Source: Byssovorax sp. (lineage in GTDB: Bacteria; Myxococcota_A; Polyangia; Polyangiales; Polyangiaceae). Taken from it: a DNA stretch of 54,092 nucleotides. Of the stretch, positions 42,418-54,092 are shown in pieces (within the stretch, counting starts at the first letter, position 1; each line of letters opens with the position of its first letter). The position numbers were made by a program, and so were the translations under genes. The DNA is taken from NCBI GenBank assembly GCA_025362495.1, contig JANYGI010000130.1, positions 1-54,092 of the forward strand, given 5' to 3'. The notes below the pieces were generated by a model. The model worked only from the letters and a program-made list of their open reading frames with translations. It ran no database searches and was not told where the DNA came from.

Positions 42418-43518
42418 TCAAGGACCATCCACCGCGGAGACAGGCGTGACCCCGTGGCCGTGGGTGATCGGCGCGACATCCATGCGCTCTCCGCCGCTGC
42501 GCACGTAACCACCGACGAACGGCTCCTCGGCGAGGAACAGCGGCGTGTCGAGATCGACGAACGTGAAGCCGCCGAGGCCCGCCGCGAAGCACGCCGACAT
42601 GCTCATGGCGAGCGTCGCCTCGACCATCCCGCCGATCATCAGCCCGAGGCCCGCGGCGCGCGCGATCTCGGCGATGGCCAGCGCCTCGACGACGCCGGAC
42701 TTCATCAGCTTGATGTTGATCACCTGCGCCGCGCCGGTCCGCGCGATGCGGAGCGCGTCGGCCGCCGAGCCCGCGCTCTCGTCGGCGGCGACGGGGACGC
42801 CGGCCTCGCGGCTGACCCGGGCGAGGCCCTCCCAGTCGTCGCCGGGCACCGGCTGCTCGAGCAAGATCGGCTTGATTCCCAGGGCCGCGAGCGATCGGAC
42901 GAGGTCTACCGCCGCCCGCGCGGTGAGGCCCCCGTTGCCGTCGAGGATCAGGCCCGCGCCCGGCGCAGCCTCGTGGATGGCGACGACGCGGGCCCGATCG
43001 TCGTCGAGCGAGCCGGCGCCGATCTTCACTTTCAGCCTGGAAAACCCCTGCTTCGTGAACGCGGTCGCCTCGGCGCGCGCCTCGGCGATCGATCCGACGG
43101 TGATGGTGATGTCGGTCGCGAGCGAGCGCTCGGCGCCGCCGAAGAAGGCCCAGAGCGGGAGCCCGGCCTGCCTCGTGAGCGCGTCGAGCACCGCGGTCTC
43201 GATCGCGCACCGGGCCGAGCCCGCGCCCCGCACCAGCGGCTGGATCGCCGCGGCGATCGCCCGGTAGGCGCGGACATCGGCGCCCTCGACGACGGGGCGC
43301 GCGGCGTTGACCGCGGCGATCGCGCGCGCCTGGGTCTCGCCGTTGAAGGCGGGGAAGGGAGCCGCCTCGCCGTGGCCGCGCGTCCCGTCCGCGAGCTCGA
43401 CCGTGACGAGGGCGTTCTCGGCCCGCGTCTGCGCCCCTCCGGCGATGCCAAAAGGCTTCACGAGGGCGATGTCGAGCGGCTCGACGAGCAGGCGGCGGAT
43501 GAGAGTGGGTATCGCCAT
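42418..43518 (-). CDS. Enolase-superfamily dipeptide epimerase (L-Ala-D/L-Glu epimerase type)
   Basis: This is a 366-aa protein starting at ATG 43518. It shows the muconate-lactonizing subgroup layout: the KxK acid/base motif in RLKVKIGAG, metal ligands in LILDGNGGL, ILLEQPVPGDDWE and PVAADESAGS, the second lysine in VINIKLMKSGV, and DLDTPLFLAEEP at the end, which is typical of dipeptide epimerases. These enzymes recycle murein peptides or epimerise other dipeptides. A muconate cycloisomerase or N-succinylamino acid racemase is less likely. An N-terminal run to 43854 is an extension artefact. Confidence 0.86.
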   Translation of the reverse strand: MAIPTLIRRLLVEPLDIALVKPFGIAGGAQTRAENALVTVELADGTRGHGEAAPFPAFNGETQARAIAAVNAARPVVEGADVRAYRAIAAAIQPLVRGAGSARCAIETAVLDALTRQAGLPLWAFFGGAERSLATDITITVGSIAEARAEATAFTKQGFSRLKVKIGAGSLDDDRARVVAIHEAAPGAGLILDGNGGLTARAAVDLVRSLAALGIKPILLEQPVPGDDWEGLARVSREAGVPVAADESAGSAADALRIARTGAAQVINIKLMKSGVVEALAIAEIARAAGLGLMIGGMVEATLAMSMSACFAAGLGGFTFVDLDTPLFLAEEPFVGGYVRSGGERMDVAPITHGHGVTPVSAVDGP

Positions 43519-43622
43519 GGTGCAGGAGCGTGGATCGGAGCCGGCGTGCGCGTCAGCCGTCACGTGCACGGGGGCGGTTCGAGGATCGCTTCGAGAGGGC
43601 CGTCGCGGCGAGAGGCGCGGTG

Positions 43623-45542
43623 TCAGCCGACGCGCAGCGAGGGCCGCGTCGGGGCCTCGCTCGGGGTCGCGGGCAGCTTGCCGAGCTCGCGCACGATGGC
43701 TTGAGCGCAGGCGAGGGGACGGCCGCGATTGACCCGCACGTAGGGGATCCCGGCGAGGCTGGCGGCGTGCGCCAGGGCCCCGTCGACGGCGTGATCTTGA
43801 AAGCCCGTGGCGCTGAGGACGAGATCGTAGCTGCCCTGGGAGATCCGCTCGCACTGCGACTGGACGCGCCGCGGGCCGCCGTCGCAGCCAGCCATCTTCA
43901 CGCCGAGCAGCTCGGTCAAGCGCGCTTCGAGCCGGGCGTCGGAGCGGTTGCTCGCGAAGAGCACCCTCCGCCCTTCGGTGTGCTGACGGACGCTGTCGCA
44001 GAGCTGGCGAAGGGCGCTGTCGTCCTCGGACTCGGGCTCTTCGTCCTTGGGTGGGGGCGCGATCTCGCGGCGGGCGCTCGGCGGCGACTCTTCCACGCCA
44101 CCGGACGCCAGCAGCTTGATCAGATCGCGCAGCCGCCGACGAATGCGCCGATCCTCGTGGGTCGCGGCGATCTCACCGAGGGCGGCTATCTGGCTGCGAC
44201 GCGACCGGAGCAGATCGGCGAGGGCGGGCGTCGGGAAGGTATCGAACGCGCGGATCAGCCAGGGAAGCAGGGTATCTTCGCCGGAGCCGAGCTCGAGCAG
44301 CTCGGCGCGCAGGCGGGTCGAGCTCTCCTCTTGCAGCGCTGCGGTGGAGGGCTGCGGCGGAGCCGGGATCCACGACGACGTGGCGCGAAACGAGGGATCG
44401 ATCGTCTTGCGGAGCAGCGCGGCGGTCGTGGTGACGGGCAGCGAGATCCGGCGGAGTCGCCCCATCGCCAGGCCCCAGGCGAGGTGGTCTTGCGCGCTCC
44501 CACGCACCCAGCGCAGCGTCTGGGCTATCCGCAGGATGGCTGTGCTGTCTTGCTCTTCGGTCGCGGGGACGCTCGGGCGCGCGAGCAGCGCTTCGAGATC
44601 TTTGACGGCCTGGGCGAGCAGGGCGTCGGGCTCGCGCGGGGCGGGGCCCACGGGGTGCGCGTCGATCCAGCCGTCTTCGTCGAAGCCGGCCGCGGTGGAC
44701 TTGCGGATGTGCTCGCGATACCGCTGCTCGGCGCGATCGGCGGCTTCGTGCCAGGTCGTGGGGGGGAACTCGGTGGCGTGCGGCTCCAGCGTATCGGCCG
44801 GCGCGGTCGCGAGCTGAAGCGCCCGCACCGAGCCCGGCCACAGCATCTTGCCAATCTCGCTCAGGCGACGGGCGATGCGTTGAACGGCCGCCGTGACGAG
44901 GCGCGCCTCGGGCAGCGCTTCTTCGTGGGCTCGCGCCCGGCAGATCCAGGCGAGGAGCTGATAGCGCTGGCGCTCCGCGCACTTCTTGGCGAGCTTCGGA
45001 AGCTGAGTGTCGATGTCGTGGAGCATCGCGTCGAGGGCGGCGAGAGCCTCCGCGAGCTGGAGGCCGCTGGGCGCGGGCTCGACAGGTGCGGCGTGCGGCA
45101 GAGCATCCGGGGCTGTCGCGGCGGGAGCAGCCGCTGCCCTCGGCGCCTCGACCGGCGCGGGCGCGGCCACCTCGACGACGTCCAGCGACGGAGGAGCCTC
45201 GATTGGCGGCTCGACCCGAGGGAGCTCGGCGGTCGTCGTCGGCGCGGCGTCGATCGCAGCGACCTGCGCTTCGGCCTCGGCCTCGGCCGGAGGGGCCTCG
45301 TCGCTCGCCGTCGCCACGGGCGCGACCGCGATCTGGGCCTCGAACAGATCGCGCGCGAGCCGCGACGGCAGCATCTGGCGGAGCGCGTGATCGAAGGCCT
45401 GGTCGACCGTGGCGCCGTGCCCGAGCCAGCTCTCGTCACCGCGCGAAATGAGGCATTCCGCCCACTCCTGCATGCGGAAAACGACTCCGTAGCCGGCGCT
45501 GCGGAGGAGAAATTGAGAGCGCTCCGAGTGGGGGGATACCAT
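43623..45542 (-). CDS. Uncharacterised 639-aa protein with C-terminal DUF2325-like domain
   Basis: I do not recognise the full protein. Residues ~15-65 form a small domain (GYGVVFRMQEWAECLISRGD, GHGATVDQAFDHALRQMLPS). Residues ~68-155 are an Ala/Pro/Glu linker. Residues ~160-500 are helical, with many Arg, Glu and Trp residues (LRWVRGSAQDHLAWGLAMGR). Residues ~540-625 look like a Rossmann-type DUF2325 domain (VLFASNRSDARLEARLTELL, GSYDLVLSATGFQDHAV, IPYVRVNRGRPLACAQAI). No TM or signal is present. ATG 45542 has no clear binding site; M24 is an alternative start. Codon use is native. The function is unknown. Confidence 0.75.
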   Translation of the reverse strand: MVSPHSERSQFLLRSAGYGVVFRMQEWAECLISRGDESWLGHGATVDQAFDHALRQMLPSRLARDLFEAQIAVAPVATASDEAPPAEAEAEAQVAAIDAAPTTTAELPRVEPPIEAPPSLDVVEVAAPAPVEAPRAAAAPAATAPDALPHAAPVEPAPSGLQLAEALAALDAMLHDIDTQLPKLAKKCAERQRYQLLAWICRARAHEEALPEARLVTAAVQRIARRLSEIGKMLWPGSVRALQLATAPADTLEPHATEFPPTTWHEAADRAEQRYREHIRKSTAAGFDEDGWIDAHPVGPAPREPDALLAQAVKDLEALLARPSVPATEEQDSTAILRIAQTLRWVRGSAQDHLAWGLAMGRLRRISLPVTTTAALLRKTIDPSFRATSSWIPAPPQPSTAALQEESSTRLRAELLELGSGEDTLLPWLIRAFDTFPTPALADLLRSRRSQIAALGEIAATHEDRRIRRRLRDLIKLLASGGVEESPPSARREIAPPPKDEEPESEDDSALRQLCDSVRQHTEGRRVLFASNRSDARLEARLTELLGVKMAGCDGGPRRVQSQCERISQGSYDLVLSATGFQDHAVDGALAHAASLAGIPYVRVNRGRPLACAQAIVRELGKLPATPSEAPTRPSLRVG

Positions 45543-45970
45543 TGCTGACGAAATCGAACGCTATCATCAACGTCGCGCCGTGCGGGATGAAACGTCGCAG
45601 GCAGAGAGCTGCGTACGGGTATTACGGTGCCGGCGTGCGCGAGTGAACGAAAAATAGCGCTCACCGGTGCGCAAGCCGACGTAGTCTGTCGCTCGCGCTC
45701 CACCGCTGCGGACAAGGCACCTCGCTTTTTTCCTATTTCTCGTTCGTTCGAGGCCTTCCGGGTCGCGCCGGGGGCCGTCGAGGCCGCGTCGACGAAGCCG
45801 CCAGCAGCGGCGGACGGACCTGGCGAGCGCCGCAGATGCCTCCCGGACGACGTCCCCGCAATCTCGCCTCGGAGCGATTCCCGGACCGCGATCGCCGACA
45901 GGCGCGCGCACCATGACCTCGCCCGGGTGAACGTGAAGGGCCTCGCCGCGCGAAGCGCCACCCCGCGACG
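45543..45970. other. Gene-poor spacer left of the tautomerase-like ORF
   Basis: These 428 bp contain only low-quality frames with no recognisable protein. It includes the promoter region of the minus-strand 639-aa gene (AT-richer 45540-45580) and an unusual TTTTTTCCTATTTCTCGTTC stretch at 45726-45745. Gene density and codon regularity fall here relative to the left side. No tRNA or repeat is seen. Confidence 0.5.
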
Positions 45971-46162
45971 ATGGCGAAGGCCTACCTGGGCGCCGTCGAC
46001 GCGACGTTCGAGGGCCAGTCCAGGGAGAAGAAGGTCGCGCTGGTGGAGGAGGTGACCGACGCGGTGGAGAGCACCCTCGGCGCGCCGCGCGAGCGCACCG
46101 GCGTCGTGCTGCGCGAGGTCCCCGCCGCGCACCGAGCCGTGGGCGGCGTCCCCGCAGGCTGA
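45971..46162 (+). CDS. Small tautomerase-like (4-oxalocrotonate tautomerase family) ORF lacking Pro-1
   Basis: This is a 63-aa frame from ATG 45971 to TGA 46160-46162, which equals the family's length. The segment KKVALVEEVTDAVESTLGAP followed by RTGVVLREVPAAHRAVGGVP matches the 4-OT fold: helix, beta hairpin and the closing GGVP motif. However, the sequence starts M-A-K-A, so there is no N-terminal proline to act as the catalytic base. It may be an inactive or divergent copy, a decaying gene, or may have a different start. No good ribosome binding site is seen. Confidence 0.55.
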   Translation: MAKAYLGAVDATFEGQSREKKVALVEEVTDAVESTLGAPRERTGVVLREVPAAHRAVGGVPAG

Positions 46163-46445
46163 CCGCGTTCGCTCGCGCATCGAGCATGGTCGACGCCGTC
46201 CTTGCGCCCGACGCCCGCGCCGATACCCGCATGCGCGCGCACCACGACGTCGGCCGCGGCCACGGGCGACGATGGCGCAGCGCGCGCGCGGCCGGCGCAA
46301 GAGGTGCGCGTGGTTCGTGTTCCCCTCGGCCTGGAACTGCGCCGCAGCGAGCGGCCAGCTAATTGCTTGGGATCCCATCGGTCCGGTAGTCAACATCGAC
46401 ACGCGGGGTTCGATCGGGCGCGCTGCCCGCGGCGCCCGACGGCGA
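46163..46445. other. Spacer before the nitrate assimilation cluster
   Basis: This region has 283 bp without a supported gene. The membrane cytochrome frame is open back to 46272, but the N-terminal part (Arg- and Cys-rich, no TM) does not look translated. Promoter elements for the nitrate cluster should be here. I see no NtrC/sigma-54 type GGC-N8-TGC pair that I would trust. Confidence 0.4.
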
Positions 46446-47536
46446 ATGGGTCTGGTTCACGCGATGAAATGCGATCTTCGCCCGCAAGGGAGCTCCGGGG
46501 TGGTGCGCGCCACGCTCGTGGGCACCCTCGTCGCCCTCACCCTGTGCGCAGGAATCCTCGCGGGGAGCCGCGGCCTGAAGGACTTCGATACCGCGCTCGT
46601 ACCCTACGCGGCGGCTAGCGTCTTCGCGGCGTTCGGCCTCGGCTATCGCTATTCGATGTGGCTCGAGCGCCCGCCGACCCGGCTCTACTGGCGCCGCGGC
46701 TGGCGGATCTTCCTCTCGCCCCGGCGCTTGCCGCGAAACCTGCTGCGGCTGGGGCGCCTCATCTGGGACGATCTGGTCGCGCAGAAGTTCATCGAGCATC
46801 GGTCGCCGCTCCGCTGGGCCGCGCACGCCTGCCTTTCCTGGGGTTGCGTGCTCGCGGCGGCGGTCACATTCCCCCTCTCCTTCGGCTGGATCCGCTTCGA
46901 AACCCCGACGAGCTCCCAGGCGACCTACAACGCCTATGTCTTCGGGGTGCGCGTCTTCCAGTTCCCGCTCGACAGCCCGTTTGCGCCGCTGGTCTTCAAC
47001 ATCCTCGACATCGCGGCGGTGCTGGTGATCGTCGGCGTCTGTCTGGCGATCTGGCGCCGAGCGCGCGACCGCAGCGCGCTCACCCTCCAGCAGTTCTCGA
47101 ACGACCTCCTCCCGCTCTTGCTGCTGTTCTCGATCTCGATCTCGGGCCTTCTGCTCACGGTGTCGGCCCATTTCATGCGCGGATTCAACTACGCGTTCCT
47201 GTCGCAGTTCCACGCCCTCACCGTCATCTTCACGCTGCTCTATCTGCCCTTCGGCAAGTTCTTTCACATCTTCCAGCGGCCCGCGCAGCTCTCGATCGAC
47301 TTCTACCGGCGCGCCGGCGCCGAGGGCCCGCAAGCGGTCTGTGCGCGCTGCGAGAAGCCTTTTGCCAGCGCTCTCCAGATCGGCGACCTCAAGGACGTAC
47401 AGCGCGCGCTGTCGATTCGCTACCAGCTCGCCGACGGCACCCACTACCAGGATGTTTGCCCGCCCTGCCGGCGGAAAAACCTCGCGCTCACCCAGGACGC
47501 GATGTGGCGCGGCCCCCGCGCCCCGAAAGTAAGCTG

Positions 47537-47537
<1 letters not shown>
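46446..47537 (+). CDS. NarI-like membrane cytochrome b with cysteine-rich C-terminal tail
   Basis: This is a 363-aa protein if ATG 46446 is used (ATG 46464 is equally plausible). Six TM segments are predicted. Histidines suited to haem binding lie in AHACLSWGC, SAHFMRGFNYAFLSQFHALT and LPFGKFFHIFQRP; the last two stretches are characteristic of the NarI/HdrE-type quinol-oxidising subunit. The cytoplasmic tail contains two CxxC pairs (CARC, CPPC) plus a FASALQIGDLKDVQRALSIR stretch, suggesting a metal or Fe-S site. Its stop overlaps the ATG of the nitrate reductase gene (TGATG), so it is very probably the electron donor or anchor of that enzyme. Confidence 0.72.
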
Positions 47538-49752
<2,215 letters not shown>

Positions 49753-49756
<4 letters not shown>

Positions 49757-50211
49757 ACCGCGCCGCAGCCACCGAGGTCTTGCAGGAGGCCCGCCGGGCG
49801 CGTGGTCTGAGTTTCACTACGCTCGCCGCCGAACTCGGCCAGCCGCCGGTCTGGCTCACCGCCGCGCTGCTGGGTCAGCACCCGGTCAAGCCGGAACTGG
49901 CGCAGAGAGTGCTCGAAGCGCTTCAGATTCCCGAAGACCAGCACCCGGCATTGACCGCCGTGCTGGGAGAAATCCCCATGCGCGGGTCCTTCGACACCTG
50001 GCCGCCCACAGACCCCACCGTCTACCGGCTCTACGAGGTCTTGCAGGTCTACGGCCCGGCCTTAAAAGAGCTGCTGCACGAGGAATTCGGCGACGGCATC
50101 ATGTCGGCCATCAACTTTCAACTGGACCTGTCGCGCCAAGCCCACCCCGGCGGTGACCGGGTAATCATCACCCTGAACGGCAAGTTCCTGCCCTACGCCT
50201 GGGAACTGTAA
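49753..50211 (+). CDS. cynS: Cyanate hydratase (cyanase)
   Basis: This 152-aa enzyme converts cyanate plus bicarbonate to ammonia and CO2. The length is close to E. coli CynS (156). The catalytic triad is recognisable as R92, E95 (YRLYE) and S118 (GIMSAINF). The N-terminal helical domain (LTAALLGQHPVKPELAQRVL) and the dimer-interlocking C-terminal end LNGKFLPYAWEL are present. The start is TTG 49753, overlapping the nitrate reductase stop as TTGA, so translation is coupled. Codon use is of the right-hand type. Confidence 0.95.
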
Positions 50212-50277
50212 GTCCGGTTTCGCCTGTCGCCCCCTTTCGACCGACGCCCCCACCGCCCTGATCCCTCTGGAGACGCC

Positions 50278-51522
50278 ATGACTGACTACACGCCTGACCA
50301 CACCCCCAACCATACGACCAACCGCCGCACCTTCCTGAAAGCCGCCGCGACCACCGCCGCCGCCACGCTGCCCAGCCTGGCCCGCGCCCAGAGCAAGAAA
50401 GCCATCAACATCGGCTTCATCGCGCTGACCGACTGCGCCAGCATCGTGATGGCCCAGGAACTCGGCTATTTCAAGAAGTACGGCGTGGAGGTCAACGTCA
50501 TCAAGCAGGCGTCGTGGGCGGCGCTGCGCGACGGGCTGCTCAGCGGCGAGCTGCAAGCGGCGCACTGCCTGTTCGGCATGCCGCTGAGCGTGTACAGCGG
50601 CATCGGTGGCCCGGCGGGCAAGGAGCTGCCCATCGCCATGATCCTGGATAACAACGGCCAGGGCATCGCACTCGAAAACAGCTTCAAGGCCGTCGGCGGC
50701 GACGTCAAGGCGGCGGGTGAGGCCATTCGCAAGCGCATCGCCGATAACAAGGCGCCCACCTTCGCCGTGACCTTTCCCGGCGGCACCCACGACATCTGGA
50801 TGCGCTACTGGCTGGCCAACGCCGGGGTGGCCCAGAACAAGGTCGGCATCATCGTGGTGCCGCCGCCACAGATGGTCGCCAACATGAAGGTCGGCAACAT
50901 GGACGGCTTCTGCGTCGGCGAGCCCTGGCCGGGCGTGGCGGTGGCGCAGGGTATCGGCTTTACCCACATCACCACCCAGCAGCTCTGGCGCAACCACCCT
51001 GAAAAGGCGCTGGTGCTGAACAAGGACTTCTCGGCCCAGAAAGACGATGTCAAGGCCGTCATGCGCGCCATTCTCGACGCCTCGGCCTGGCTCGACTCAC
51101 TGCCCAACCGCCGCCAGGCTGCCAAGGTGCTCGGCGCCAGTCAGTACGTCAACGCCCCTGCCGAGATCATCGAGGGCCGTCTGGAAGGCAAATACAACAT
51201 GGGCGGCATCATCGGCAACAAACAGTTCCTGGGCGACCAGATGATGTTCTCCCGCGCCGGGCAGACCAATTTCCCGCGCCACGGCCACGCCATCTGGTTC
51301 CTGGCCCAGTACGTGCGCTTCGGGCTGATCAAGGCGGCGCCCGACTACGCGGCGGTGGCGAACAAGCTCCTGCTGAGCGACCTGTACAGGGAAGTCGCCA
51401 AGGAAGCCGGACTCAAGGTGCCCGGCGACGACATGGCCGTCATCAAGACCACCATTGACGGCTGGACCTTCGACCCGAAAGACCCGGCGGCGTACCTGAA
51501 AGCGCACCCGATTCCGGTCTGA
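50278..51522 (+). CDS. nrtA: Nitrate/cyanate-type ABC transporter substrate-binding protein, Tat-exported
   Basis: This is a 414-aa protein. The N-terminus has the twin-arginine motif RRTFLK at R16-R17, a hydrophobic Ala stretch and a cleavage site after ARA (~residue 37). The body belongs to the NrtA/CmpA/SsuA class: INIGFIALTDCASIVMAQEL, FKKYGVEVNVIKQASWAALR, and DGFCVGEPWPGVAVAQGIG. NrtA-family proteins bind nitrate/nitrite or bicarbonate, and cyanate in CynA; the adjacent cyanase and nitrate reductase leave both possible. A Shine-Dalgarno (CTCTGGAGA) lies just upstream. Permease and ATPase genes follow. Confidence 0.88.
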   Translation: MTDYTPDHTPNHTTNRRTFLKAAATTAAATLPSLARAQSKKAINIGFIALTDCASIVMAQELGYFKKYGVEVNVIKQASWAALRDGLLSGELQAAHCLFGMPLSVYSGIGGPAGKELPIAMILDNNGQGIALENSFKAVGGDVKAAGEAIRKRIADNKAPTFAVTFPGGTHDIWMRYWLANAGVAQNKVGIIVVPPPQMVANMKVGNMDGFCVGEPWPGVAVAQGIGFTHITTQQLWRNHPEKALVLNKDFSAQKDDVKAVMRAILDASAWLDSLPNRRQAAKVLGASQYVNAPAEIIEGRLEGKYNMGGIIGNKQFLGDQMMFSRAGQTNFPRHGHAIWFLAQYVRFGLIKAAPDYAAVANKLLLSDLYREVAKEAGLKVPGDDMAVIKTTIDGWTFDPKDPAAYLKAHPIPV

Positions 51523-51573
51523 AGCCGGAGCGCCCACCTGCCCTTCGTGACCTCACCCCAGGAGACGCCTGCC

Positions 51574-52389
51574 ATGACCACCCAGACCACCTCCACCACT
51601 GTTGTCATCCGCCCGCGCCTGGATTTGAGAGCGCCGCTGATCCGCCTGGGGTACTTTCTGATCGGCCTGGCCATCCTGGCGCTGATCTGGACCGTGCTGG
51701 CCGCCGTTCGCAGCGACCTGCCCAACCTGGCGACAGTGGGCGGCTCGCTCGCCGAGCTGTTTCGCAACCCCTGGTACAGCAACGGTCCCAACGACAAGGG
51801 CATCCTGAATCTGCTGCTCAGCTCGCTGACGCGGGTGTTCGCGGGCTTCGCGCTGGGCGCCGTGATCGCCATTCCGCTGGGCATCCTGATGGGCTCGGTG
51901 CCGGTCCTGAAGCGCATCTGCGATCCCATCGTGCAGCTCCTGCGCCCGGTCTCGCCGCTGGCCTGGTTTCCCATCGGCCTGACGCTGTTCCAGTCGGCGG
52001 AACCGGCCACGGTGTTTATCATCACGATTACCGCGCTGTGGCCCACCGTCATCAACACGGCCTTCGGCGTCAGCAACGTGCCCCAGGATTTCAAGAACGT
52101 CGCCCGCGTCTTTCAGTTTTCCAGGGCACAGTACGTGGCCCGCGTGCTGTGGCCCTACGCCCTGCCGCACATCGTCACCGGCCTGCGGGTCAGCTTCGGT
52201 ATCGCCTGGATGGTCATCGTGGCCGCCGAGATGCTCAGCGGCAAGAGCGGCATCGGTTTTTTCGTCTGGGACGCCTGGAACGCCCTGAACCTGCCGCACG
52301 TGGTCAGCGCCATCCTGGTGATCGGCGTGACCGGCCTGCTGTTCGATCAGCTCTTCGGGTGGCTGGAACGGAGGGTGTCGTATGTCTGA
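51574..52389 (+). CDS. nrtB: ABC transporter permease (NrtB family)
   Basis: This is a 271-aa protein starting at ATG 51574 with AGGAG at 51560-51564. The GTG at 51547 in frame is rejected because it precedes that site. It has six TM segments of the BPD_transp_1 fold (YFLIGLAILALIWTVLAAVR; VFAGFALGAVIAIPLGILMG) and the EAA-like loop GVSNVPQDFKNVARVFQFSR that contacts the ATPase. It forms the membrane channel of the transporter with the binding protein and the ATPase. The last 8 nt overlap the ATPase gene. Confidence 0.92.
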   Translation: MTTQTTSTTVVIRPRLDLRAPLIRLGYFLIGLAILALIWTVLAAVRSDLPNLATVGGSLAELFRNPWYSNGPNDKGILNLLLSSLTRVFAGFALGAVIAIPLGILMGSVPVLKRICDPIVQLLRPVSPLAWFPIGLTLFQSAEPATVFIITITALWPTVINTAFGVSNVPQDFKNVARVFQFSRAQYVARVLWPYALPHIVTGLRVSFGIAWMVIVAAEMLSGKSGIGFFVWDAWNALNLPHVVSAILVIGVTGLLFDQLFGWLERRVSYV

Positions 52390-53257
52390 GTCTGTCGCTA
52401 CCGAAACGCTCACCGCCGACTACCACGCCAGCGTCACCGCATTGCCGCGCTCGCTGGCCCGTCACTCGCCCAAGACCCCGGCGCTGGACGTCCTCGGCGT
52501 GACCCGTCAGTACGGCGCCTACACAGCGCTTCAGGACGTGAACTTGCAGATCTGGCCCGGTGAATTCATCACCATTATCGGGCATTCGGGCTGCGGCAAG
52601 AGCACGCTGCTCAACCTGGTAGCGGGGCTGGACCGGCCCAGCAGCGGCTCGGTGCAGCTCTACGGGCGCACCATTCAGGGACCGGGACCGGACAGGGCGA
52701 TGGTCTTCCAGAACTACAGCCTGCTGCCCTGGATGAGCGTGCGCCAAAATGTGGAGGAGGCCCTGAAAGCCGCGCTGCCGGGGCAGACGGCGGCCCAGCG
52801 CGCCGGGGCCACCGACCAGGCGCTGAGGCTCGTGGGGCTGTGGCCGCACCAGGCCAAGCGGCCCAGCGCCCTGTCGGGCGGGCAGCGCCAGCGCGTCGCC
52901 ATCGCCCGCGCCTTCGCGGTGCAGCCGCAGGTGTTGCTGCTCGACGAGCCGTTCGGGGCGCTCGACGCCATTACCAAAAGCCACCTGCAAGACGAACTGC
53001 TGGAATTGTGGACGGGCGAGGCCGAGGGCGGCATCGCCAACGTGCTGATGGTCACCCACGACATCGACGAGGCCATCTATTTATCGGACCGGATCGTGGT
53101 CATGAGCAACGGCCCCCGCGCCCACATCCACGAGGTGCTCGATGTGCCGCTGCCCCGCCCGCGTGAACGCGCCGCGCTGGTGCAAGACCCCGCGTACCTG
53201 CGCCTGAAGGCCCACATGCTCCACCTGCTCGGCACCGTGCTGGCGACGCCGCACTGA
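52382..53257 (+). CDS. nrtD: ABC transporter ATP-binding protein (NrtD/SsuB family)
   Basis: This is a 291-aa ATPase. Walker A GHSGCGKST is at residues 67-75. The Q-loop lies in MVFQNYSLLPWMSV, the signature is LSGGQRQRVAIARAF, Walker B is VLLLDEPFGALD, and the H-loop is MVTHDIDEAIYLSDRI. An N-terminal extension of ~30 residues precedes the usual start; ATG 52382 overlaps nrtB by 8 nt, which supports this start through coupling. There is no fused NrtC-type regulatory binding domain. It powers uptake of nitrate, nitrite or cyanate. Confidence 0.93.
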   Translation: MSESVATETLTADYHASVTALPRSLARHSPKTPALDVLGVTRQYGAYTALQDVNLQIWPGEFITIIGHSGCGKSTLLNLVAGLDRPSSGSVQLYGRTIQGPGPDRAMVFQNYSLLPWMSVRQNVEEALKAALPGQTAAQRAGATDQALRLVGLWPHQAKRPSALSGGQRQRVAIARAFAVQPQVLLLDEPFGALDAITKSHLQDELLELWTGEAEGGIANVLMVTHDIDEAIYLSDRIVVMSNGPRAHIHEVLDVPLPRPRERAALVQDPAYLRLKAHMLHLLGTVLATPH

Positions 53258-53301
53258 GTGCGAACAAAGCCGACGACATCCAGCCCACCCCAAGGAGACC
53301 C

Positions 53302-54092
<791 letters not shown>

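Noticed and set aside
32910-45630. The string GTATTACGGTG occurs in two intergenic regions (about 32,909 and 45,616)
   Set aside because: Two copies of 11 bp in 54 kb without matching context is not enough to claim a shared operator.
45567-46402. Several Arg-rich frames on both strands in the gene-poor spacer
   Set aside because: Composition is typical of non-coding high-GC DNA. Only the tautomerase-like frame has recognisable family features.

Overview
The window is 54 kb of very GC-rich DNA. For the first ~48.6 kb it looks like a chromosome of a myxobacterium (Myxococcota; a Polyangiales-type genome is my best guess). The support is the extreme third-position GC, which also produces very long spurious antisense frames, two eukaryotic-type Ser/Thr kinases (one fused to AAA-ATPase and helical repeats), a secreted protein with a MYXO-CTERM-like tail, several lipoproteins and twitching ATPases. 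The lineage call is inference from gene content, since no 16S gene is present.

Layout. 1-13,230 is the classic translation/transcription block: the end of tuf, rpmG, tRNA-Trp(CCA), secE, nusG, rplK, rplA, rplJ, rplL, rpoB, rpoC, all on the plus strand. A candidate internal promoter and several hairpins in the spacers could set ribosomal-protein versus RNA-polymerase output. 13,490-20,611 follows in the same direction: a signalling protein with MshEN, degenerate HD-GYP, receiver-like and DUF4388-like parts; a 1265-aa kinase/ATPase; and an EpmA-like lysyl ligase with an extra N-terminal domain. 20,749-22,504 is a deletion scar in which a frameshifted AAA ATPase and a truncated LysR regulator meet tail to tail. 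22,563-33,901 is ordinary accessory chromosome: acetyltransferases, a DUF2330 surface protein, panB, a GH5-like lipoprotein, a PAS histidine kinase, a lone gspC, two PilT-type ATPases and a XRE-cupin regulator. 34,150-45,542 holds a second Ser/Thr kinase, a TPR lipoprotein, a DUF58/von Willebrand pair, an enoyl-CoA hydratase, a GST, a split YeeE/YedE transporter, a dipeptide epimerase and a 639-aa protein of unknown function.

45,543-46,445 is gene-poor and carries a small tautomerase-like ORF. 46,446-54,092 is a nitrogen-assimilation cluster read left to right: a NarI-like membrane cytochrome with a cysteine-rich tail, an assimilatory-type molybdopterin nitrate reductase, cyanase, a Tat-exported nitrate/cyanate-type binding protein, its permease and ATPase, and the start of a NarK-type nitrate transporter. 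Import by two routes, reduction of nitrate and hydrolysis of cyanate would all feed ammonium supply.

The most striking feature lies inside the nitrate reductase gene. Near 48,560-48,700, in a strongly conserved motif, codon use changes: TTA codons and Leu CTG/Asp GAC preference appear, and CGATCG sites stop. Everything to the right seems to come from another high-GC lineage (a Deinococcus-like style is my impression only). This is either a real recombination/transfer boundary inside one gene or an assembly chimera. The sequence alone cannot decide between these.
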